From: Thermoplasmatota archaeon
GTDB taxonomy: Archaea; Thermoplasmatota; E2; DHVEG-1
NCBI GenBank assembly: GCA_016930995.1
Contig: JAFGFQ010000152.1
Span: 1 to 5,124 of the forward strand
DNA length: 5,124 nucleotides
Direction: 5' to 3'
Of the stretch, positions 1 through 5,124 are shown piece after piece (positions within the stretch are counted from its first letter, which is position 1; every line of letters starts with the position of its first letter). The translations under genes were made by a program, and so were the position numbers. The notes under the pieces are model-generated. The model was not told the DNA's origin and did no database searches. It was given only the letters and a program-made list of their open reading frames with translations.

Positions 1-1131
1 AAGTAATCGTCTTGATTGGAGGCGTTGTAAACGATCAAATAAATAACTCGTATTGACTACAACACGTCCCCCAGGTCGGTTCAGGACAGGGGTTTGATAA
101 TAACGAACCCCGGCAGAAAAATTTGTTAATTTTACAGGAAGCTCAAAGGACCCGACTCGCAGGGAGATACCGTATTGTCTGAGTTCTTGTCGGGAGACGG
201 TGATATTTATTTGATTTGTAATAGTATCAAAGGTCACATTTCCGGTCTGAAGTTTCAGTGGAAAAAACATTTCTTGTCCGGGAGGTCTTAACCAGAGGTA
301 CGCAGCTGTTGTATAGGAATTCAATTGGTGATTTCGGATATTTTGTAGAAGCTGTCGAATATTTCCAAGCAGTTTATTACCGATTTCCCAGCGAGGAACC
401 GTCGGTTCGATTCTTGCAGCAATCTGATATCCTATATCATATTCAGGAGGTAGTAATTGGTTTTCAAAATCAAGGAACCATTCCATCGTGCTAACTCGAG
501 AAAATGGCGGTTTTAAAGGTGAAGGAAAATCTGATAAGGAATATACCTCAAAAGAAAATGTAAGTGTTGTATTATCTTTCATGAGATAGCAGTTTTTAAT
601 ATCAGCACTTTCAACTGATTTTTTATTAGCACGGAGGAAGGAACGCTGATAATCAATTGGTTCGTTAGGATCATCTGTTTTAAAAAGAGGGATTCTGCCA
701 GACGGTAGTTCGTTGAGAAGATCATAAATCGCAGTCTGGAGTTGCTCATCGCTGCAGTTTTCGACTGTTTTATTAAATTCCAGTTGACAGACGGGGTCAA
801 GAAAGGTAAAAATCGATATCGTGCTGTTTACTTCAGGCATCCGTAATAGTTCTTTTTCAAGTTCATATTGGTCTCGTAATGCTTGCAGGCTGATGACACT
901 CTCAGTTTGTTCCTTTTGAACATAAAGAATTATTGTCTGCGCACTCATTCCGAAATAATCAGAGATACGTTCATTTGCCTTTACTTGTTCATTGTCAGGC
1001 GCGAAATCCTCAAAATTAGTCTTGAAGGTCAACGAGGGGATGAAAAGAGAAAAGACAATTGTTATCAGTAGAATTATGCCGACGACGAGCCATGGTCTTT
1101 TTTCAATAATTCTACCGAATCGGTCTAGCAT
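1..1131 (-). CDS. RND/MMPL-family exporter, N-terminal part (runs off left edge)
   Basis: A reading frame without stops covers 377 codons from the ATG at 1131-1129 to the first base of the window, so the gene is cut by the left edge. The N-terminus (MLDRFGRIIEKRPWLVV) has the short basic leader ending in a KRPW motif, then one hydrophobic helix at about residues 15-33. Next come the segments TFKTNFEDFAPDNEQVKAN (about 36-54) and RISDYFG, typical of archaeal RND superfamily exporters (MMPL/SecDF-like, proton-driven membrane transporters). The remaining 315 or so visible residues are polar, with several N-x-S/T sites and no second helix, so they should form a large extracytoplasmic domain. The ATG is the first in frame after a TGA about 85 bases upstream, and it follows a weak AGGAA site. 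Substrate unknown: family members export lipids, sterol-like compounds or drugs. The family call is confident; the rest of the pump lies outside the window. Confidence 0.85.
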   Translation of the reverse strand, partial: MLDRFGRIIEKRPWLVVGIILLITIVFSLFIPSLTFKTNFEDFAPDNEQVKANERISDYFGMSAQTIILYVQKEQTESVISLQALRDQYELEKELLRMPEVNSTISIFTFLDPVCQLEFNKTVENCSDEQLQTAIYDLLNELPSGRIPLFKTDDPNEPIDYQRSFLRANKKSVESADIKNCYLMKDNTTLTFSFEVYSLSDFPSPLKPPFSRVSTMEWFLDFENQLLPPEYDIGYQIAARIEPTVPRWEIGNKLLGNIRQLLQNIRNHQLNSYTTAAYLWLRPPGQEMFFPLKLQTGNVTFDTITNQINITVSRQELRQYGISLRVGSFELPVKLTNFSAGVRYYQTPVLNRPGGRVVVNTSYLFDRLQRLQSRRLL

Positions 1132-1340
1132 GTTTCCTATCTTCCTGTTTATCTGTAAAATATCCGATGTTAGAGACGATGATCCATTGTATTTATTGTC
1201 TTTATCGCCTCATCATTATATTAAAAATTTAATATATTAATATTGTTATTTGGTTGATTACATCATAAGACCCTCTGGATACACAAAGGAAATTTAAAGC
1301 TATGTCCTCCCGTTAGTAAAAGAAGAGTATAACCTTGGTT
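1132..1340 (-). promoter_or_regulatory. metF-exporter gap with likely exporter promoter and A/T-rich inverted repeat
   Basis: This 209-base gap has no convincing gene; frames reading into it are short. It contains a perfect inverted repeat with 9-base arms, TATATTAAA at 1217-1225 and TTTAATATA at 1228-1236, separated by AA. Read on the minus strand, this block gives a TATA-like stretch about 85-105 bases ahead of the exporter ATG, which would leave a leader of roughly 60 bases. A second A/T box (AAATTTAAA) lies near 1291-1299. Just after the metF stop the minus strand carries a weak pyrimidine-rich run (CTTCTTTT) that could help end metF transcription, but there is no strong hairpin. The repeat could also be an operator for a dimeric regulator. 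Promoter assignment is inference from composition and position. Confidence 0.35.
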
Positions 1341-2255
1341 TTAACACCGAGGATTGAGCCCTGCCTCCTTAAGGAGGACCGGGATGATTTCTTCCCAAAA
1401 CAAGGCAGTGACATGAATTCCGTGAATCCCAGAGAGATTTCTGAGTTCACAGAGGGTTTCTAATGCGATTTGATATCCTTCTTTTGTCGGATCAGAAGCA
1501 TTCTTGATCCTCTTGTACACCTGATCTGGAACATCAGTGCCGGGAACATGAAATTTCATCCGCTCCGCCATTTTTACGGATTTTAATGGAGTAACACCTG
1601 CAAGGATATGGACCCTCTTATCAAGACCTTCTGACCGTACATCGTCTATCCATTTTGAAAACTTCTCAATATTAAACACACTCTGTGTTTGAATAAATTC
1701 AGCCCCGGCATCAATTTTTTTCCGCAAACGATCGACCTGAAACTCATAGGGATCAGCATAGGGGTTCGCTGCGGCACCAAGAAACACACAGGGTCGTTGT
1801 GTCAGTAAGGAATCCCCGCTCTGAAAAATTCCCTCATCTCTCATGTTCTTAATGATTTGAAGGAGCTGTATGGAATCGACGTCAAAAACTCCTTTAGCAG
1901 CGGGATGGTTGCCAAACGATTGATGATCACCGGTAAGACACAGAATGTTTCGAACACCAAGAGCAGCGGCGCCAAGAACATCACTTTGCAGCGCTATCCG
2001 ATTTCTATCACGACATGTTATCTGCATAACCGGTTCGATGTTCATCTGCATGAGGATGACACAGCTCGCAAGGCTTGACATCCGGACGACCGCAGTTTGG
2101 TTGTCTGTAACATTAAACGCATCCGCACAACCTCCGACAAGGTGAGCCTTCTCTTGAATTTTTTTCGCATCAGCTCCCTTTGGTGGTCCAATCTCTGCAG
2201 TTATTGCAAAACGACCCTGGGAGAGTACCTGTTCAAAATTACTTCGGAAGCCCAC
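1341..2255 (-). CDS. metF: Methylenetetrahydrofolate reductase, flavin barrel subunit (MetF)
   Basis: MetF reduces 5,10-methylene-tetrahydrofolate (or a related pterin) to the 5-methyl form in the cytoplasm, feeding methionine synthesis or the methyl branch of the Wood-Ljungdahl pathway. The 304-residue protein matches a complete MTHFR barrel. With the GTG start as residue 1, the visible motifs are: FAITAEIGPPKG (16-27, with Glu21 in the place of the catalytic acid), DAFNVTDNQ (45-53), TCRDRNR (80-86), NILCLTGD (103-110, with the flavin-contacting Asp), FLGAAANP (158-165), FIQTQSVFN (187-195, folate-binding Gln191) and ILAGVTPL further on. I chose the GTG at 2255-2253 over an upstream ATG at 2315. 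The GTG has a GGAG eight bases before it and overlaps metV by only 17 bases, while the ATG would overlap by 77 and add a basic 20-residue tail ahead of the conserved barrel. The preceding metV gene supports the MetV-MetF type rather than a stand-alone MetF. The physiological electron donor is unknown. Confidence 0.93.
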   Translation of the reverse strand: MGFRSNFEQVLSQGRFAITAEIGPPKGADAKKIQEKAHLVGGCADAFNVTDNQTAVVRMSSLASCVILMQMNIEPVMQITCRDRNRIALQSDVLGAAALGVRNILCLTGDHQSFGNHPAAKGVFDVDSIQLLQIIKNMRDEGIFQSGDSLLTQRPCVFLGAAANPYADPYEFQVDRLRKKIDAGAEFIQTQSVFNIEKFSKWIDDVRSEGLDKRVHILAGVTPLKSVKMAERMKFHVPGTDVPDQVYKRIKNASDPTKEGYQIALETLCELRNLSGIHGIHVTALFWEEIIPVLLKEAGLNPRC

Positions 2256-2895
2256 AGTTAATTCTCCGTTTATACTCCATTTCTTTTGACCAATCCTTCG
2301 GTTTCTGGATTTCACGTAAACTCTTCAGATTACCTTGCTTTTTTAGTTGTTTATAAATCAAATCCCAGATGCATTCGAGATTGGAATTGACCTCGCATTT
2401 TCCGTTGGTTGATCCACCACAAGGACCATTTAGCATGGATTTTGGACAACGTGCCACAGGGCAAAACCCTGCAAAGTCGTCGACGAGGCATTCACCGCAA
2501 AGCATGCATCGTTTGTCAAATTCGTTGAATCGGGTAATTTCTCCTAAGAATAATGTATTGGTTCCAGTAATCACTTCCTTCCCTGATAAAATCTCAGATA
2601 CCGTTTGCACGCCATTTCCACAAGCAAGAACAAGTATCTTTGCTGATTTGCTCAGCTCCGTTTCATACTGTTTGAGTAAGCGTTTATCGTTCAGTAGATG
2701 GCACGCTGGTTCAAGTATCACCCAGCCTGTCACAGGGACATTGTTTTTCATAAGCAAGTCCTTTATTGATAATATTTCCTCCTTACCACCAGTATGACAG
2801 ATGGTTGCACATTCACTGCATCCTACAAGAAACACGGGTTTAGAATCAATCCGACGAAGAAGTTCAGTGAAATCCTTTTGTTTTGTAATAATCAT
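2239..2895 (-). CDS. metV: Methylenetetrahydrofolate reductase C-terminal-like, cysteine-rich subunit (MetV)
   Basis: This 218-residue protein matches the MTHFR C-terminal/MetV family, the partner of MetF in acetogens and related organisms. There it binds metal centres (Fe-S and zinc in characterised homologues) and is thought to pass electrons to the MetF flavin. Cysteines sit in family-like groups: GCSECATIC (Cys26, 29, 33), EPAC (65), LACGNG (92), RCMLCGEC (130, 133, 136), FCPVARC (145, 150), MLNGPCGGS (154-162, Cys159), GKCEV (167) and ECIW (175). The MLNGPCGG...GKCEV stretch is the family hallmark. The ATG at 2895 is the first usable start, because a TGA lies in frame three codons upstream. 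An AAGGAG at 2921-2916 is 20 bases away, too far for normal spacing. metF follows with a 17-base overlap, so the two form a complex-encoding operon. No HdrABC, RnfC-like or hydrogenase gene lies beside it, so the electron partner must be elsewhere. Confidence 0.9.
   Translation of the reverse strand: MIITKQKDFTELLRRIDSKPVFLVGCSECATICHTGGKEEILSIKDLLMKNNVPVTGWVILEPACHLLNDKRLLKQYETELSKSAKILVLACGNGVQTVSEILSGKEVITGTNTLFLGEITRFNEFDKRCMLCGECLVDDFAGFCPVARCPKSMLNGPCGGSTNGKCEVNSNLECIWDLIYKQLKKQGNLKSLREIQKPKDWSKEMEYKRRINCGLPK
2264..2267 (-). promoter_or_regulatory. Ribosome binding site for metF that decides the GTG start
   Basis: The minus strand reads CGGAGAATTAACTGTG here. The GGAG lies eight bases ahead of the GTG and inside the last codons of metV, which fits translational coupling of the two subunits. 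Confidence 0.6.
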
Positions 2896-3027
2896 TACTG
2901 TTCAAAATAGGGTAACTCCTTAATAAGAATATGTTTTTCAAAAATAAAAAATAAATAAGAGAGATCCAAGACCAAATGAAAAAAAAGATTATTAAGCACA
3001 AGAGGTTTACCTGAAATCTAGAGACTC
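2896..3027. promoter_or_regulatory. Divergent promoter region between metV and the membrane-protein cluster
   Basis: This 132-base spacer separates genes read in opposite directions and should hold both promoters. It contains an A/T-rich tract at about 2936-2958 that offers TATA-like boxes on both strands (TTATTTATTTTTTATTTT on the minus strand). A second possible box, TTATTAAG, lies near 2989-2996 for the rightward gene, about 32 bases ahead of its ATG. On the minus strand, AAGGAG at 2921-2916 lies between the tract and metV. No clear palindromic operator is seen. Exact start points cannot be read from sequence alone. Confidence 0.4.
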
Positions 3028-3357
3028 ATGGAAAGAACAATTGTACAATTTATCATTGAAAACATTTTTCTATTTCTACCGATAGGTATCGTAGGAGTCG
3101 TTGTTTCAGCGATTCTGATATTTCTACCGAAGAAAGAGACTATTCCTCAACAAGACAAATCGACATCTGACAATATCACTCTTTTTGGCATTCGATTCGA
3201 TTTGTATTTCGTAGTGTATCTTTTCATTTGGGTTTCAATCATTATTATTGGACTGCTCTCCAACTACATACTCCCAACCCTAATTGGTAGTGTTATCGCT
3301 GCTCTCCCCCTTGTTCTACTTCAGGTACTAAAACTTAAGACATCAAAGGAGTCATAA
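3028..3357 (+). CDS. Small three-helix membrane protein, function unknown
   Basis: I do not recognise a family for this 109-residue protein. Three hydrophobic segments are visible, at about residues 12-33, 59-77 and 81-101. They are joined by a polar loop with a KKETIPQQDKST stretch (35-46), and the protein ends in a short basic tail (KLKTSKES). There is no signal-cleavage site and no obvious catalytic motif. The ATG lacks a clear ribosome site, so the message may have a short or no leader. The stop codon is only four bases before the next ATG, and the ribosome site of that gene lies inside this gene's last codons. Co-translation with the CruF-like protein is therefore likely, and a shared role such as an accessory subunit is a reasonable inference. 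Its size and helix count resemble half-subunits of heterodimeric lycopene cyclases, but it lacks their usual PxE(E/D)-type acidic motif, so that identity is not claimed. Confidence 0.72.
   Translation: MERTIVQFIIENIFLFLPIGIVGVVVSAILIFLPKKETIPQQDKSTSDNITLFGIRFDLYFVVYLFIWVSIIIIGLLSNYILPTLIGSVIAALPLVLLQVLKLKTSKES
3345..3351 (+). promoter_or_regulatory. Ribosome binding site for the CruF-like gene inside the preceding gene
   Basis: AAAGGAG ends ten bases ahead of the ATG at 3362 and sits in the last codons of the small membrane protein. This implies coupled translation and fixes the start. Confidence 0.65.
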
Positions 3358-3361
3358 CGAC

Positions 3362-4039
3362 ATGTTTTTCATAGAAATAAACCAAAATTTTGGTCAACAA
3401 ACAACACTTCTTGCTCCTTTCATTTTTGTAATCGCTGTTACTTGGGTCGTCCTTGTCACCTATTCGTATAAGAAATACGGGGCGAAAATGACGTTGATGT
3501 ATTTCTTACCAATAATCATTGCCACGCTTCTAATTGAATCAGCAGGTGTCGCAAGTGGGAGATATTACTATCCAGGTTACATTCTGTACCTTTCAGTAGT
3601 TGGTGGTGGTGTTCCTCTAATCATCATATTAGCATGGAGCGTAAATTTATTCTTATGTATGAATTTGGGAAAACACTTCATTTCAAAATTATATACAAAA
3701 CGTAATTTATTGCAGATTGTTTTTATTTCAGCCACGGCAGGGTTATTCGGTGTGTGTTTAGATCTACTAGAGGACCCTCTAGCCCATTATAACAACTGGT
3801 GGATATGGGAAACATCTTTAGAAGGAATCAAATATTTTGATGTCCCCATTCTCAATTTCATCGGCTGGTTTATGTTGATTTTTTTCATGTCTGGTGCTAC
3901 GTTGTTAATCGAACGATCGAAATTTTCAGAGAACAGAAAGGTCCTTCTCGCGATATCCTCTTTGTCAATAACAGGTGGGGTTATTTTTGCCGTTCATGGT
4001 TTAATTGTAAAAGTGTTTGAATTTACCGGTCTTTCTTAA
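3362..4039 (+). CDS. CruF/DUF422-type carotenoid biosynthesis membrane protein
   Basis: The 225-residue protein is an integral membrane protein with about six or seven helices (roughly 17-35, 45-63, 73-100, 116-134, 160-180 and 190-215). It carries the conserved pattern of the carotenoid biosynthesis (DUF422) family: Glu59 followed by G-x-A-S-GRYYY (62-70), VPLIIILAW (84-92), D134-LLEDPL (135-140), WWIW (146-149), and VPILNFIGW (161-169). Members include CruF, which adds water across a terminal double bond of an acyclic carotenoid end to give a 1-hydroxy group. In haloarchaea CruF completes bacterioruberin. Length fits the short members of the family. The start is supported by AAAGGAG at good spacing. 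The neighbouring UbiA prenyltransferase fits a carotenoid-elongation-plus-hydration pathway, but no desaturase or phytoene synthase is in the window. Family call confident; the exact substrate is inferred. Confidence 0.85.
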   Translation: MFFIEINQNFGQQTTLLAPFIFVIAVTWVVLVTYSYKKYGAKMTLMYFLPIIIATLLIESAGVASGRYYYPGYILYLSVVGGGVPLIIILAWSVNLFLCMNLGKHFISKLYTKRNLLQIVFISATAGLFGVCLDLLEDPLAHYNNWWIWETSLEGIKYFDVPILNFIGWFMLIFFMSGATLLIERSKFSENRKVLLAISSLSITGGVIFAVHGLIVKVFEFTGLS

Positions 4040-4054
4040 GAAAAAATCCCCCGC

Positions 4055-4062
4055 CTTATAAA
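4055..4062 (+). promoter_or_regulatory. TATA-like box ahead of the UbiA gene
   Basis: CTTATAAA lies in the 62-base gap after the CruF-like gene, about 40 bases before the chosen ATG. An archaeal promoter here would start transcription near 4083-4090, leaving a leader of about 12-19 bases. The prenyltransferase may therefore have its own promoter in addition to read-through. Judged by position and similarity to the archaeal TATA consensus only. Confidence 0.4.
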
Positions 4063-4101
4063 CCATTAAAGTAATAAAGTAAATCCTGATTATTGGAAGA
4101 C

Positions 4102-5037
4102 ATGGGTTTAAGGACCTTAACGATCGCCTGGATACGAATGATACGCCCGCCGATACTTTTTCTCTGTTGCTTTGGAGCGGTCGTTAGTGCATTAAATTGT
4201 GCAATATTTATGAATGAGAGCTTATCATATGTTCAAATCCTGTTCTTGATACTTGCACCAGCGTTCCTTTCCACAGGAACGATGTTTCACAATGACATCA
4301 CAGATTTAGAGTCCGATAAAATCAATAGGCCAAAGAAACCGGTTCCTTCAGGATTGCTGAAAGAAAAAACAGTGTATTACACAGGGATAGTCCTTATGAT
4401 TGTCTCCATTTTTTTTGGATTATTGGTCAATTTTTGGGACAAAGGTGAAATCAACTGGCAATGTGGTGTTCTGACTTTCTTCTTGGTTGTTATCGGTCTG
4501 TATTATAATTACTACGGAAAACACCATGGACTTGTAGGCCATATGGCTGTTGCGATCGGGGTTAGTGCCATACCCTATTGGGGCGCTCTGGCTGTATTTC
4601 CAAATCAACCCCTGTTGATGTTACCATTGGCCATAGCCATCTTCTTCCAGGAGACGGGGAGGGAGATAATGGTTTGTGCTGGTGATTATATCGGTGATAT
4701 CAAAGCTGGTTTTAAGACAACCCCTGTGCGCCACGGACGAAAGCGCTCTATGCAGATTGCTTTGCTGTTTTATCTCTTATTTATCCCGATATTTCCCTTA
4801 TCTGCCTATGACTGGACAGGTCTGAATATGCCGAAAATTTTTGGTAGTGTCTATCTCATCGGTGGCTTCATTTTAGCACTAGCTTTAGTTACAACATGGT
4901 TATTGACCTATAATGTCGTCATACATACAGATGATGAAAAAAAGATATGGAAATCATTCGAGCGATACGAAAGAACGGGTACTCGCGTGATGATTATCGT
5001 TTTCCAAATTTTTATTCTTCTCGAGGTATTTTATTAA
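4102..5037 (+). CDS. UbiA-family prenyltransferase (lipid or carotenoid isoprenoid transfer)
   Basis: This 311-residue membrane enzyme has about nine hydrophobic helices and both aspartate-rich motifs of the UbiA superfamily. Counting from the ATG at 4102, the first is NDITDLESD (64-72), followed by KINRPKKPVPSG (73-84). The second is DYIGD (195-199), followed by IKAGFKTTPVRHG (200-212), with the family's YYNYYGK loop at 134-140. These aspartates bind Mg2+ and the prenyl diphosphate. The sequence resembles archaeal digeranylgeranylglyceryl-phosphate synthase-type and lycopene elongase-type members. The first makes membrane ether lipids and the second adds C5 units to lycopene. The CruF-like neighbour favours the carotenoid role, but the motifs alone do not decide it. 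I prefer the ATG because it begins directly at the amphipathic leader; an in-frame TTG at 4093 would add three residues. Ribosome site is weak (GGAAG three bases away), consistent with a short leader. Confidence 0.88.
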   Translation: MGLRTLTIAWIRMIRPPILFLCCFGAVVSALNCAIFMNESLSYVQILFLILAPAFLSTGTMFHNDITDLESDKINRPKKPVPSGLLKEKTVYYTGIVLMIVSIFFGLLVNFWDKGEINWQCGVLTFFLVVIGLYYNYYGKHHGLVGHMAVAIGVSAIPYWGALAVFPNQPLLMLPLAIAIFFQETGREIMVCAGDYIGDIKAGFKTTPVRHGRKRSMQIALLFYLLFIPIFPLSAYDWTGLNMPKIFGSVYLIGGFILALALVTTWLLTYNVVIHTDDEKKIWKSFERYERTGTRVMIIVFQIFILLEVFY

Positions 5038-5052
5038 TCAGAAGGCATATAA

Positions 5053-5124
5053 ATGAGAAAAGCTCAAATATATTTTCACTCTAACACGCTTCCATGAGCA
5101 GGTTTTCTGCGTACGCGAAACTCC
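5053..5124 (+). pseudogene. Possible interrupted HipA-like N-terminus at the right edge (tentative)
   Basis: An ATG at 5053, with AGAAGG seven bases before it, opens MRKAQIYFHSNTLP and then hits TGA at 5095-5097. The same frame continues after the stop as AGFLRTRNS to the window end. Omitting the two codons around the stop gives an order (MRKA-x-I/V-Y/F ... LAG-x-L) that resembles the start of HipA-family kinases (toxin-type Ser/Thr kinases), recalled from the family and not aligned here. If right, the gene is broken or carries a sequencing error. Competing readings are an ATG at 5094 (MSRFSAYAKL), with a TATA-like AAATATATTTT about 20-25 bases upstream, and a minus-strand gene ending here (stops at 5078-5076 or 5083-5081). 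Only about 70 bases are visible, so this is a weak call. Confidence 0.25.

Noticed and set aside
398..410. Inverted repeat GAACCG-T-CGGTTC
   Set aside because: It is inside the exporter coding frame, short and with no second copy. Chance is the simplest explanation.
258..1240. Several short plus-strand and one short minus-strand open frames across the exporter gene
   Set aside because: They lie opposite or out of frame to the continuous 377-codon minus-strand frame with recognisable RND features, and their products show no family resemblance.
1364..1377. Perfect 14-base palindrome CCTCCTTAAGGAGG
   Set aside because: It lies in the metF coding end (codons for LLKEAG), has no loop and is not followed by a T-run, so it is not a convincing terminator or operator.
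2239..2315. Longer metF start at the ATG at 2315
   Set aside because: It would overlap metV by 77 bases and add a basic tail before the conserved barrel. The GTG at 2255 has a better placed ribosome site.
1857..2797. Plus-strand open frames of 66-142 codons opposite metF and metV
   Set aside because: They are antisense shadows of two well-supported genes with full family motifs.
3028..3357. Small membrane protein as a CrtYc/CrtYd-type lycopene cyclase half
   Set aside because: Length and helix number fit, but the acidic PxE(E/D) motif and other conserved residues of that family are not visible.
3767..3782. Inverted repeat CTAGAGG-AC-CCTCTAG
   Set aside because: It falls inside the CruF-like gene over the conserved LLEDPL motif, so protein coding explains it.

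Overview
The window most likely comes from an archaeon of moderate A+T content. Four things suggest this: an archaeal-type RND/MMPL exporter N-terminus; a UbiA-family prenyltransferase resembling those that make archaeal lipids or C50 carotenoids; TATA-like A/T boxes about 25-35 bases ahead of some starts; and several genes with weak or absent Shine-Dalgarno sites next to others with clear ones. The exact lineage cannot be fixed from this sequence. An uncultured Asgard or Thermoplasmatota-like archaeon would fit, but that is inference.

Left half, all on the minus strand. Transcription from about base 2900 leftwards reads metV (2895-2239) and then metF (2255-1341). The two overlap by 17 bases and are almost certainly translationally coupled. 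They encode the cysteine-rich subunit and the flavin barrel subunit of a methylenetetrahydrofolate reductase of the MetV-MetF type known from Wood-Ljungdahl organisms. After a gap of about 210 bases containing an A/T-rich inverted repeat and likely promoter, an RND/MMPL exporter gene starts at 1131 and runs off the left edge. Its 377 visible codons are open and contain one membrane helix followed by an unusually long extracytoplasmic region.

Right half, all on the plus strand. A divergent intergenic region (2896-3027) separates metV from a three-gene membrane cluster. It holds an unrecognised 109-residue protein with three predicted helices, a CruF/DUF422-type carotenoid hydratase-like protein four bases later, and a UbiA prenyltransferase after a 62-base gap that has its own TATA-like box. 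In haloarchaea, CruF and a UbiA-type lycopene elongase cooperate to make C50 carotenoids. The pair here suggests a similar isoprenoid modification, but the substrate is not shown by the sequence.

The last 87 bases begin something else. A short reading frame with a good ribosome site resembles the N-terminus of HipA-family kinases but is broken by an in-frame TGA. Other readings of this edge are possible.

Nothing in the window is a clear CRISPR array, insertion sequence, tRNA or rRNA. The most interesting parts are the small membrane protein + CruF-like + UbiA cluster, the interrupted HipA-like start, and the large ectodomain of the exporter.
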